Positions 8,309-15,660 of a DNA stretch of 25,002 nucleotides are shown here, one piece after another. Position 1 is the stretch's first letter, and every line of letters starts with the position of its first letter. Both the position numbers and the translations under genes were made by a program. A model generated the notes under the pieces. It had not been told where the DNA came from. It saw only the letters and a list, made by a program, of their open reading frames with translations, and searched no databases. The DNA is from Planctomycetia bacterium (GTDB taxonomy: Bacteria; Planctomycetota; UBA1135; GCA-002686595): NCBI GenBank assembly GCA_005778045.1, contig SXKQ01000194.1, positions 1 through 25,002 of the forward strand. Direction: 5' to 3'.

Positions 8309-9076
8309 ATGACGTTCCGTTCCGTTCGCTCCTGCGCCGCGGCCTTCTGCCGCCGCGCCCTGCCTGCGCTGGCCGTGATACTCTTTGCCGCCCTGCCGCT
8401 CCTCGCTCAGGAAGGCGCCAGCTCCACCGCTCCGGCGACCTCCGATGGTGGGGGCGCGCTGTCCCTGTGGGAACTGATCGTGCTCTCGGGCTTCGTCGGC
8501 TGGGTGATCATCCTCCTCTCGATCGTCACGCTGGCCGTGATCATCGAGAACTACGTCACCCTGTCCCGTGAGAAGCTCGCTCCGCCGGAGATCGTCGACG
8601 AGATCCAGAGCCTGTTCGAGGAAGGCCAGTTCCAGGAGGCCATGGAGCTGTGCGAGAACGAGCCCAGCTTCTTCACCAGGGTCTGCCGCGCCGGCATCGC
8701 CAAGATCGGCCAGCCCTTCGAGGTCATCCAGACCGCGCTGCAGGACATGGGCAACGAGGAGTCGATCCGCCTGAACCAGAAGATCGGCTGGATCTCGGTG
8801 CTCGCCGCCGTGTCCCCGATGCTCGGCCTGTTCGGCACGGTGCAGGGCATGATCGCCTCCTTCCACATCATCGCAAACACCGCCAACCCGACGCCGGCCC
8901 AGCTCGCGAGCGGTATTTACGTCGCGCTCCTCACGACCTTCGAAGGTCTGATGGTTGCCATCCCCGCGACGGCCGCCTTCGCGTACATCCGCAACCGCCT
9001 CGTGCGCAACATCATCGAGGTCGGCGCGATCGTCGAGGACCTGTTTGAGCGCTTCCGCCCGACGAACAACCAGTGA
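8309..9076 (+). CDS. MotA/TolQ/ExbB-family proton channel subunit
   Basis: 255-aa inner-membrane protein that forms a proton-conducting motor with ExbD/TolR-type partners. The start is fixed by AGGAG 10 nt upstream. Residues 1-35 form a signal-peptide-like segment (RRALPALAVILFAALPLLAQ) absent from Escherichia coli ExbB. The core follows: TM1 about 52-75 (LIVLSGFVGWVIILLSIVTL), a cytoplasmic helical loop about 80-155, TM2 with the family motif SPMLGLFGTVQGMI (about 170-185), and TM3 YVALLTTFEGLMVAIPAT (about 210-230). The Thr of the TM3 motif, aligned with the pore Thr of ExbB/TolQ, is present, and a Glu sits next to the conserved GL. The next two genes encode the ExbD-type partners. It lies in the middle of the secretin/TPR block. 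Confidence 0.93.
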   Translation: MTFRSVRSCAAAFCRRALPALAVILFAALPLLAQEGASSTAPATSDGGGALSLWELIVLSGFVGWVIILLSIVTLAVIIENYVTLSREKLAPPEIVDEIQSLFEEGQFQEAMELCENEPSFFTRVCRAGIAKIGQPFEVIQTALQDMGNEESIRLNQKIGWISVLAAVSPMLGLFGTVQGMIASFHIIANTANPTPAQLASGIYVALLTTFEGLMVAIPATAAFAYIRNRLVRNIIEVGAIVEDLFERFRPTNNQ

Positions 9077-9158
9077 TACTCGCCCGCCGCCGGTCGCGGC
9101 GGCCTGCGTCTCCGTTCAGGAACCGTAGGTCGCCGTCCCAGCGGAGGTAGGAGCATCC

Positions 9159-9163
9159 GGAGG
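9159..9163 (+). promoter_or_regulatory. Shine-Dalgarno of first exbD-like gene
   Basis: GGAGG, 4 nt before ATG 9168 (a slightly close spacing). A second GGAGG lies farther upstream, within GCGGAGGTAGGAG. Confidence 0.6.
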
Positions 9164-9167
9164 ACCT

Positions 9168-9680
9168 ATGAACCTCGCCAAGAACCAGTCCAACGACGAG
9201 ATCGTCATGGACATGACGCCGATGATCGACATCGTGTTCCAGTTGATCATCTTCTTCATGCTCCTGATGGACATGAGCCAGCAGGATCTCGAGACGCTGG
9301 TGCTTCCCAAAGCCCTCTCGGCCGTGGAAGACAAGCCCAACCCTCTCGATCCCCGCCCGGTGATCAACATCACCGCCGACGGCCAGATCCTGGTCAAGCG
9401 CGAGGTCTACTACGACCCCAAGCGCGACGACGGCTACAAGAAGCTGAAGGAGTACCTCGCGATGCGTGCCCGCGCGATGCCCAAGGCCCCGGTCGAGCCG
9501 GGTTCGAAGATCATCGCTCCGGACAAGCCCATCTTGGTGCGCGCCGACCAGTCCACCCCCTTCAAGCACATCCAGAAGGTGATGGAGATCTGCGGCATCT
9601 CGGACATCAAGATCTGGAAGATCGAGCTCGCCGCCGGTCAAGAAAAGCCCGCCGAGGGCTCGGAAGCAGGAGGCAACTAG
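9168..9680 (+). CDS. ExbD/TolR-family motor protein 1
   Basis: 170 aa with a short cytoplasmic N-terminus, one transmembrane helix (about 18-37) and a periplasmic domain. The helix starts with MTPMIDIVFQLIIFFML. Asp21 sits where ExbD Asp25 / TolR Asp23 carries the proton, so the motor residue is intact. The periplasmic part ends with an ExbD-like fold (PILVRADQSTPFKHIQKVME, then ISDIKIWKIELA). It is placed 91 bp after the ExbB-like gene and directly abuts the second ExbD-like gene, which indicates co-expression. It differs from the second ExbD in its periplasmic domain, so the two probably form a heteromeric rotor or stator rather than being redundant copies. Confidence 0.92.
   Translation: MNLAKNQSNDEIVMDMTPMIDIVFQLIIFFMLLMDMSQQDLETLVLPKALSAVEDKPNPLDPRPVINITADGQILVKREVYYDPKRDDGYKKLKEYLAMRARAMPKAPVEPGSKIIAPDKPILVRADQSTPFKHIQKVMEICGISDIKIWKIELAAGQEKPAEGSEAGGN
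9668..9673 (+). promoter_or_regulatory. Shine-Dalgarno of second exbD-like gene
   Basis: AGGAGG inside the end of the preceding gene, 7 nt before ATG 9681. It is a near-ideal site that supports translational coupling. Confidence 0.7.
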
Positions 9681-10205
9681 ATGGCTATCGGAGTCAGCAG
9701 TTCGCAGGAGTCGATGGAGATGAAGAGCGACATGACGCCGATGATCGACGTCGTGTTCCAGCTCCTCATTTTCTTCATGCTCACGATCAAGTTCAAACTG
9801 CTCGAGGGCAAGCTGTCCGCCTACCTGCCGAAGGACGTCGGGGTCAACCAGACCGAGGCCGAGCCGAAGGAGAAGGTCGAGATCAAGCTGAAGGTCGAGC
9901 GCGAAGGCAGCAAGCTTGCTCCCGATGATTCGGGCAAGCCTTGGGACGGCGAAGGGGCCTTCAGGTTTGGCCCTGACCGCGTCATCCGCTACTCGGTCGG
10001 CCCAAAATCGAGCCTCGAGATGCGCGAGATCGTCGCGCGCGTGAGGGAGCTCTACAAGATCGACCCCAAGGGCTCGGTCACCATCGACCCGCTCCCGGGT
10101 ACTTGCTACGCCGACGTGGTCAAGATCCTCGATGATGTGATCCTGATCGGCTACACGGACGTGTCGTTCATCGGCGACAAGTCCGCGCTCTACGAGAAGA
10201 AGTGA
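9681..10205 (+). CDS. ExbD/TolR-family motor protein 2
   Basis: 174 aa. The ATG follows the TAG of the previous gene with no gap, preceded by AGGAGG. There is a single membrane helix beginning DMTPMIDVVFQLLIFFML. Asp23 is the expected proton-carrying residue. The periplasmic domain is longer in its first half, with a charged segment (EAEPKEKVEIKLKVE) and an ExbD-type end (GSVTIDPLPGTCYADVVKIL). One ExbB plus two different ExbD proteins is the subunit pattern of motors such as AglR/AglQ/AglS of Myxococcus. That resemblance is in composition only; I cannot align them here. The operon ends at the hairpin just downstream. Confidence 0.92.
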   Translation: MAIGVSSSQESMEMKSDMTPMIDVVFQLLIFFMLTIKFKLLEGKLSAYLPKDVGVNQTEAEPKEKVEIKLKVEREGSKLAPDDSGKPWDGEGAFRFGPDRVIRYSVGPKSSLEMREIVARVRELYKIDPKGSVTIDPLPGTCYADVVKILDDVILIGYTDVSFIGDKSALYEKK

Positions 10206-10211
10206 TCCCAC

Positions 10212-10258
10212 GCGGGGGACGCGCTGGACGCCGGCGTGTCCCCCGCCGCTCTTTTGTT
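10212..10258 (+). terminator. Intrinsic terminator after the motor operon
   Basis: Stem GCGGGGGAC (10212-10220) / GTCCCCCGC (10238-10246), with a further 3-bp CGC/GCG pairing in the loop, is followed by CGCTCTTTTGTT. It starts 7 bp after the stop of the second exbD-like gene. It is the best terminator seen in the window. Confidence 0.7.
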
Positions 10259-10613
10259 CCACCCATCGCACCTGCGTCCCGGCATGACTCGCCCTATGCC
10301 GCCCGGCCCCCCAAGGGCTTGTGGCGCGAGGACGAGCCTGCGGGGCCTCCGCGGCTTGAGTCGGTCCTGTGGGCTGATCCAAAGCCGAGCGTCGAGGCTC
10401 CCCCGCCAGAGGCTTTCCAAGCCCTCGCTCCGACGCTAACCTTCCCCCCCTTCCGCCCAGCGAAGGGTGTCGGCCGCGCGACGGCCAGCGCCCCTCGATT
10501 TGAACGTCTCCCCCCACCCCCATCTCTCACGCCCGCGCCCTCGGCTCACTGCCGAAGGCACGGGATCTCTCGGGTCCCCACCCCCCACCGTCGAAGTTCG
10601 ACAGTCCCACGCG
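10259..10613 (+). other. Cytosine-rich intergenic leader before secretin 2
   Basis: No gene is supported. The region has a weak promoter candidate (10414-10442) and then a leader of roughly 165 nt dominated by C and T runs (for example 10440-10460 and 10508-10545). It shares the 12-mer GTCGAGGCTCCC (10391-10402) with the leader of secretin 1 (1025-1036). The frame of secretin 2 is open to 10467, but the encoded stretch is Pro/Arg/His-rich and looks non-coding. Confidence 0.4.
10414..10442 (+). promoter_or_regulatory. Weak promoter candidate for secretin 2
   Basis: TTTCCA (10414-10419), 17 bp, then TAACCT (10437-10442). Matches are partial (four of six at -35, four of six at -10), but the spacing is ideal and it lies after the motor-operon terminator. 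Confidence 0.3.
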
Positions 10614-13214
10614 ATGAGCAAGGTCGGCAACGCACTCCCGTTCTGCATGCTCCTGACAGCGGCTTGCGCCACGGCGCCCAACTACGCCGTCGAGCCGGTC
10701 GAGCCGGCCGCCCCCGTGGCGGCCCTCGCCCAACCTGAGCCCGCTCAGGATGGTGCCCAAGATCTGCTCGACAAGCAGAAGGAGCAGACCGCTCTCAACC
10801 AGCAGCGCTCGGTGCTGCTCGTCGAGCGTCACCTCGCCAACGCCAAGGCGCGCACTGAAGACCTGCGCTTCGCCGAGGCGGAGGCCGAGCTGCTCGCCGC
10901 GCTCGAGCTGCAGCCCGACAACGCCCAAGCCAAGCAGATGCTGGCCGAAGTCACCGTGCTGATGGGCAAGGCGCCCGGCCAGCAGGGTGTCGACGCGACC
11001 GACATGGCCGCGCGCTGGCAGATCAAGGTTCAGCAAATGCAGGCCCAAGCGCGCGAGAGCCTGAACCAAGGCCGCGACTTCGCCGCCAAGGGCGAATACG
11101 AGCGCGCCATCGCCGAGTTCTCGGTGGCCAAGAACCTGATCCGCTGGGCGCCGTACTCGGCCATCGACTGGAACGGTGTCGACGCCGAGATCGAAGCCGA
11201 GCTCGCCAAGGCCACCGCTGGTCGTCTGGCCACCGAGCAGGCCGGTCGCGACGCCGAAGCCGCCAAGGCAGTCGAAGCGCTCAAGGCCGAGGGCAAGGCG
11301 CAGGCCCTGCGCCGCGAAGCCCTGATCAACAACATGCTCGATCAGGCCATCAGCGCCTTCGAGAAGCAGAACTACGACGAGGCCATGGACTTCTGCGATC
11401 AGGCGCTCCACGAGGATCCGCGAGACGATCGCGCCATGGAGATCCGCGACGCCGCCTTCCGCGCCGGTCGCGAGACGGTGCGCGCCGACTACATCCTGCG
11501 CAAGCGTGAGCAGTTCCTGCGCTGGCGCGAGGGTCTCGACGAGTTGCGCATCCCCGAGTCGGACATCTACACGCTGCCCGATCAGGACTTTTGGAAGGAC
11601 ATCACCGAGAAGCGCGCCAAGCGCCGCGGCATCGACCTTTCGCAGCGCGAGACGACGGAAGACCGCGAGCTGAAGGCCAGCCTGCGCGAGACCCGCATCC
11701 CGGGTCTCAAGGTCGCCGATGAGAGCTCGCTCTCCGCGGTGGTCGATGTGCTGCGCACCTTCACCGGCCTGCCGCTGGTGGTCGACCCGGCCGCCGAGAC
11801 CGCCGCCACGGACGCCGGCGCCGTCTACAACCTCAACCTGACCTCGTCGCTCTCGGTTGAGCAGGCCCTCAACTTGATCGTCGGCATGTCGGGCGAGGAC
11901 GTCGCCTGGGCCGTGCGCAACGACGCGGTCATGGTGACGACCAAGGCCAAGGCCCGCGGCGTCCCGGTGATCTACAACCACGACGTTCAGGACCTCGTCT
12001 TCAGCTTGACGGACTTCTACGGTCCGCGCATCGAGCGCCTGCGCCTGCTCGATGACATGGAAGACGACGACGGCGGCGGCCCCTTCGGCGGCATCGGCGA
12101 GAAGCCGAAGCTGATCGAGATCTCGAACCTCTCGACCCTGATTCAGGAGAACGTCGCTCCGGGCACTTGGGAGGGCGAGGGCGTCTCGATCGCTGAAGGC
12201 GAAGGCTTCATCGTCATCGTCCACACTCCCGACGTGCAGGAGCAGGTCAAGAAGTTCCTCAACGACCTGCGCCGCTTCGGCTCCTCGCTCGTCACGATCG
12301 AGTCGAAGTTCATGACGGTCTCGTCCAACTGGCTGCAGGAGATCGGTGTCGACTTCCGCGGTCTCGACAACCCCGTCGCACCGTTCAAGGACATGGACGA
12401 CGTGACCAACGGCCTCGAGGACGGCGCTTCGCGCGGCCTCGACAACAACGGCCTTGGCGCTGCATCGGGCATCCCCTCCTCGGGCTTCTTCTACAACGAC
12501 GGCGCGGACGGCGACTTCAAGGGCCGCACCGAGAACTACTTCGAGAGCCCGCTCGGCTCGGCGCTGTCGAGCATCGGCGGCATCACCACGCAGCTGACGT
12601 TCCTCAACGACCTCGAAGTGTCGATGATCCTGCGCGCGGTCGAGAAGTCGACCGACTACCAGCTGATCAACAACCAGATGCTCTCGGTGCACAACACCCA
12701 GCGCGCCTACGTTGCCGTGATCAACCAGCAGGCTTACATCCAGGACTTCGACGTCGAAGTGGCCCAGTTCCAGGCCGTCGCCGACCCGCAGATCAACGTG
12801 CTGCACGAGGGCGTGGTGCTCGACGTGCGCCCGACGATCCACCACAACCGCAAGTACCTGACGCTGGAGATCCAGCCGACGGTGGCCAAGGTCGTGGCCC
12901 TGCGCACCTTCAGCTCGACCCTCGGTGGCAACACCGCTCCGGTCGAGTTCCAGCTGCCCGAGCTCGAGGTCCAGAGCGTGTTCACCACGGCTGTCATCCC
13001 CGACGGTGGCTCGATCCTCCTCGGCGGACTCTCGAACGTGCGCAACATCGAGCGCCGCGCCGAAGTGCCTTGGCTGTCCCAGATCCCGATCCTCGGCTTC
13101 CTCCTCAAGAACGAAGGCTTCAACGAGGAGTCCAAGAGCCTGATGATCGTGATCCGCGCGAGCATCATGGACGTGCACGACGCCGTCGAGAAGCTCGAAG
13201 AGCGCATCCGCTAG
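10614..13214 (+). CDS. TPR-secretin lipoprotein (secretin 2)
   Basis: 866-aa paralogue of secretin 1. ATG 10614 gives a short lipoprotein signal with a good lipobox (LLTAAC, Cys18). In order: TPR-like helices about 70-120 and 150-190; a charged helix about 195-240; a TPR at about 245-275; an N0/STN-like domain about 366-448 (LSAVVDVLRTFTGLPLVVD); an N1 KH-like domain about 505-559 (NLSTLIQENVAPGTW ... TPDVQEQVKKFLNDLR); and the secretin C domain about 560-846, with GVVLDVRP, PDGGSILLGGLS and a C-terminal SLMIVIRASI strand. It shares with secretin 1 an insertion motif FYNDGADGDFKGRTEN. Its own terminator follows. It may form a hetero-oligomer with secretin 1 or a separate channel driven by the same motor; the sequence does not decide. 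No Shine-Dalgarno is seen. Confidence 0.88.
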   Translation: MSKVGNALPFCMLLTAACATAPNYAVEPVEPAAPVAALAQPEPAQDGAQDLLDKQKEQTALNQQRSVLLVERHLANAKARTEDLRFAEAEAELLAALELQPDNAQAKQMLAEVTVLMGKAPGQQGVDATDMAARWQIKVQQMQAQARESLNQGRDFAAKGEYERAIAEFSVAKNLIRWAPYSAIDWNGVDAEIEAELAKATAGRLATEQAGRDAEAAKAVEALKAEGKAQALRREALINNMLDQAISAFEKQNYDEAMDFCDQALHEDPRDDRAMEIRDAAFRAGRETVRADYILRKREQFLRWREGLDELRIPESDIYTLPDQDFWKDITEKRAKRRGIDLSQRETTEDRELKASLRETRIPGLKVADESSLSAVVDVLRTFTGLPLVVDPAAETAATDAGAVYNLNLTSSLSVEQALNLIVGMSGEDVAWAVRNDAVMVTTKAKARGVPVIYNHDVQDLVFSLTDFYGPRIERLRLLDDMEDDDGGGPFGGIGEKPKLIEISNLSTLIQENVAPGTWEGEGVSIAEGEGFIVIVHTPDVQEQVKKFLNDLRRFGSSLVTIESKFMTVSSNWLQEIGVDFRGLDNPVAPFKDMDDVTNGLEDGASRGLDNNGLGAASGIPSSGFFYNDGADGDFKGRTENYFESPLGSALSSIGGITTQLTFLNDLEVSMILRAVEKSTDYQLINNQMLSVHNTQRAYVAVINQQAYIQDFDVEVAQFQAVADPQINVLHEGVVLDVRPTIHHNRKYLTLEIQPTVAKVVALRTFSSTLGGNTAPVEFQLPELEVQSVFTTAVIPDGGSILLGGLSNVRNIERRAEVPWLSQIPILGFLLKNEGFNEESKSLMIVIRASIMDVHDAVEKLEERIR

Positions 13215-13245
13215 TCGCGCTTTCGAAGCGTTCGACTCGAACCAC

Positions 13246-13287
13246 GGACGCCGTCCTCCCGCGCGGGGGGGCGGCGTCCTGCCTTTT
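13246..13287 (+). terminator. Terminator after secretin 2
   Basis: Stem GGACGCCG (13246-13253) / CGGCGTCC (13272-13279), with CCCGCGCGGG able to pair inside the loop, is followed by TGCCTTTTCG. It begins 32 bp after the secretin stop. Confidence 0.65.
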
Positions 13288-13372
13288 CGAGGTGCCGCAT
13301 CCCCACGCCCGATCAGGTCCAACGCCGCTCGATGGACGCGCGCGACCCGCAACGGTTAGCCTTCCTGCGCGC

Positions 13373-14107
13373 ATGCCCCCCATGGCCCAGATCGACGCAG
13401 TCTTCTTCGACATCGACGACACCCTGTGCGCGACGACGGCCTTCGCCCAGCGCGCGCGCCGCAACGCGGTGCGGGCCATGCTCGCCGCCGGACTGCGTGG
13501 TGAAGAGGAGCGCGTGTATCGCGAGCTCGAGGAAGTGATCGCCGAGTTCTCGTCCAACTACGAGCACCACTTCGACAAGCTCCTCCTGCGCCTGCCCGAG
13601 TCCGCACTCGCCGATCACAACCCGGCGCTGGTCGTCGCAGCCGGCGTCGCGGCCTACCACGACACGAAGTTCCACGAGCTCGCGCCCTTCCCGGGCGTGG
13701 GCGAGCTGCTGCGGGACCTGCGCGCCGCAGGAGCGCGCGTCGGGATCATCACCCACGGCCTGACCGTGAAGCAGGCGGAGAAGCTCGTGCGCCTCGGGCT
13801 CGTCCCCCACCTCGATCCGACCGCGATCTTCATCTCGGACCAGATCGGGGTCGCCAAGCCCAACCCGAAGATCTACCAGATGGCGCTCGAGCGCTGCGGC
13901 ATCGCGGCGGCGCGCGCGCTCTACGTGGGCGACAACCCGCGCAACGACGTCACGCCGCCGCGCCAGCTCGGCATGCTCACCTGTTGGGCGCGCCTCGTGC
14001 GCCGCCACGAGCTCGGCGACGCGCCGCGGCCCGACTTCGAGATCGAGAGCTTTGGCGAGCTGCGCGCGATCCTGCGCGACCGGCTGCGGGTCGCTCTGCC
14101 GGCCTAG
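13373..14107 (+). CDS. HAD-superfamily hydrolase (phosphatase-like)
   Basis: 244-aa cytosolic phosphohydrolase of HAD subfamily I. All four motifs are visible: motif I FFDIDDT (Asp13 nucleophile, Asp15 acid/base), motif II Thr127 in IITHG, motif III Lys162 in GVAKPNPKIYQ, and motif IV GDNPRND (Asp187, Asp192). The helical cap (about 20-95) contains FAQRARRNAVRAMLAAG, as in archaeal/bacterial TIGR02253-type members. The substrate is unknown; small phosphorylated metabolites are usual. The start could also be ATG 13382 (MAQIDAV), three codons in. A TAGCCT hexamer ends about 10 nt before the ATG, so a very short leader is possible. The stop overlaps, by four bases on the opposite strand, the stop of the ABC ATPase gene. 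Confidence 0.9.
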   Translation: MPPMAQIDAVFFDIDDTLCATTAFAQRARRNAVRAMLAAGLRGEEERVYRELEEVIAEFSSNYEHHFDKLLLRLPESALADHNPALVVAAGVAAYHDTKFHELAPFPGVGELLRDLRAAGARVGIITHGLTVKQAEKLVRLGLVPHLDPTAIFISDQIGVAKPNPKIYQMALERCGIAAARALYVGDNPRNDVTPPRQLGMLTCWARLVRRHELGDAPRPDFEIESFGELRAILRDRLRVALPA

Positions 14108-15660
14108 CTCGCGTCCGCACCGCCCAGCGTGCGCCAAGCCGCGACGAGCGAGCGCGTGGCGGGGTGCTGGGGCGCACGCAGCAGGTCGTCGACCGTACCG
14201 CTCTCGACCAGCGCACCCTCGTGGAGCACCGCCAGCCGGCCCCCGAGCGTCCACGGCACGCCGAGGTCGTGGGTCACCATGCACAGGGCCATGCCGCGGC
14301 GCTGGACGGTCTCGGCGAGCCGCGCCAGGACGTCTGCGGCCGTGGCCGCGTCGAGGCTGGACGTCGCTTCGTCGCACAGGAGCAGCCGCGGCGAGCCGCA
14401 CAGCGCCCGGGCGAGCGCCACGCGCTGGCGCTCTCCCCAGGAGAGCTCGTGGGGCCACGCCGCAAGGTGCGTCTCGGAAAGGCCCATGGCGAGCAGCAAC
14501 GTGCGCACCTGATCGAGGTTGGCCTCGCGCTGGCCGCGCACCTCCAGAGCCTCCAGGAGCGCGTCCTGCACGCGCAAGCGGGGCTGGAGGCTCGAGCCCG
14601 GGTCCTGCAGCACGAGACCCAAGGAGCGCCGCAGGGCCCGCAGGCGGCCCGTGCTCGCCTGCGCCGGGTCCACCGGCGTCTCGCCGGCTCCGAACTGGAA
14701 CTCCACGGTTCCGTCGACCGGTCGCAGCAGCCCCGTCAGGGCCGCGAGCAGGCTCGACTTGCCGCTGCCCGACGTGCCGACCACGCTCAGGACTTCCCCC
14801 GCCCCGAGCTCGAACGAAACCTCCCGCAGCACCCTGCGCGGCGAGGCCTCACGGTCGGGCGACGCGCGCTCCACCGACACGCCGCACACCGCTAGCCATG
14901 GCCGTTTACCGGGCGCCGTCGGAGCGCGCCGCGGCGACGGGGACGGAGCGCACAGTTGCGCATCGACGACGGTGCCCGAGCGCAGCGCGAGCACGCGATC
15001 CGCCCGCGCCCGCGCCGCCGCGAGGTCGTGCGTGATCCACAGCGCGGTCATGCCCCGCTCGTGCAGCAGCTCGCGCACGAGGTCGAGCACCTCCAGCGCG
15101 CGCGGCAGGTCGAGGGAACTCGTGGGCTCGTCGAGCACGAGCACACGCGGCCCGCGCGAGAGCGCCGCCGCGAGCACCACGCGCTGGCGCTCGCCGCCGG
15201 AGAGCGGGTGCGGCGCCCGCTTGCCGAGCAGCTCGGGCTCGCGCAAGCCAAGGCGCTTGAACAGGGCGAGCGCGCTCCGCCGTGCCTCCGTCCGCTCGAC
15301 CCCGTCGGCGAGACGCGGCGCCTCGCTCGCCTGCTCGAGCGCGCTCCACAGCGGATCGAGACTGGCCAGCGGATCCTGCGGCACGAGCGCGAGCTCGCGC
15401 CCGCGCAGGCGCGCGAGCGCGGCGCCGTCGCCGAGGGAGACCAAGCTTTCCCCGAGCTTGAGCTCTCCCTCGACGCTCGCCTCGGAAGGCAGCAGACCGA
15501 GCAACGCGAGCGCGAGGCTCGACTTCCCGGAGCCCGACGGGCCGACGAGTGCCACGAGCTCGCCTGCGCGCAGCTCGAGCGCCGCATCGCGCAGCACCAC
15601 GCCGCGCCGCGGATAGCTCAGGCGCAGCCCGCGCAACTCCAGCAACGGGGTCACGCTCAT
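14104..15660 (-). CDS. Peptide-type ABC transporter, fused double ATPase (OppD-OppF-like)
   Basis: 518-aa cytoplasmic protein with two complete nucleotide-binding domains in one chain; these normally come as separate OppD and OppF. Domain 1: Walker A GPSGSGKS (40-47), Q-loop Gln95, signature LSGGE (153-157), Walker B LVLDE (Asp177, Glu178), switch His211. Domain 2: Walker A GTSGSGKS (295-302), Q-loop Gln352, signature LSWGE (406-410, Trp for the usual Gly), Walker B LLLCDE (Asp430, Glu431), His464. The linker (about 235-255) is Pro/Arg-rich. The start overlaps the upstream permease stop as ATGA (15657-15660), so the two are translationally coupled. It powers the importer encoded by the three preceding minus-strand genes. 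The frame is open further upstream, but that part is a shadow of the permease. Confidence 0.92.
   Translation of the reverse strand: MSVTPLLELRGLRLSYPRRGVVLRDAALELRAGELVALVGPSGSGKSSLALALLGLLPSEASVEGELKLGESLVSLGDGAALARLRGRELALVPQDPLASLDPLWSALEQASEAPRLADGVERTEARRSALALFKRLGLREPELLGKRAPHPLSGGERQRVVLAAALSRGPRVLVLDEPTSSLDLPRALEVLDLVRELLHERGMTALWITHDLAAARARADRVLALRSGTVVDAQLCAPSPSPRRAPTAPGKRPWLAVCGVSVERASPDREASPRRVLREVSFELGAGEVLSVVGTSGSGKSSLLAALTGLLRPVDGTVEFQFGAGETPVDPAQASTGRLRALRRSLGLVLQDPGSSLQPRLRVQDALLEALEVRGQREANLDQVRTLLLAMGLSETHLAAWPHELSWGERQRVALARALCGSPRLLLCDEATSSLDAATAADVLARLAETVQRRGMALCMVTHDLGVPWTLGGRLAVLHEGALVESGTVDDLLRAPQHPATRSLVAAWRTLGGADAS

Noticed and set aside
1043..13214. Type II secretion or type IV pilus operon
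   Set aside because: Only secretin-type genes are present. No secretion ATPase, platform protein, prepilin peptidase or pilin is found in the block.
10527..13352. Very long minus-strand open frame opposite secretin 2
   Set aside because: Same shadow composition; the plus strand carries a full secretin.
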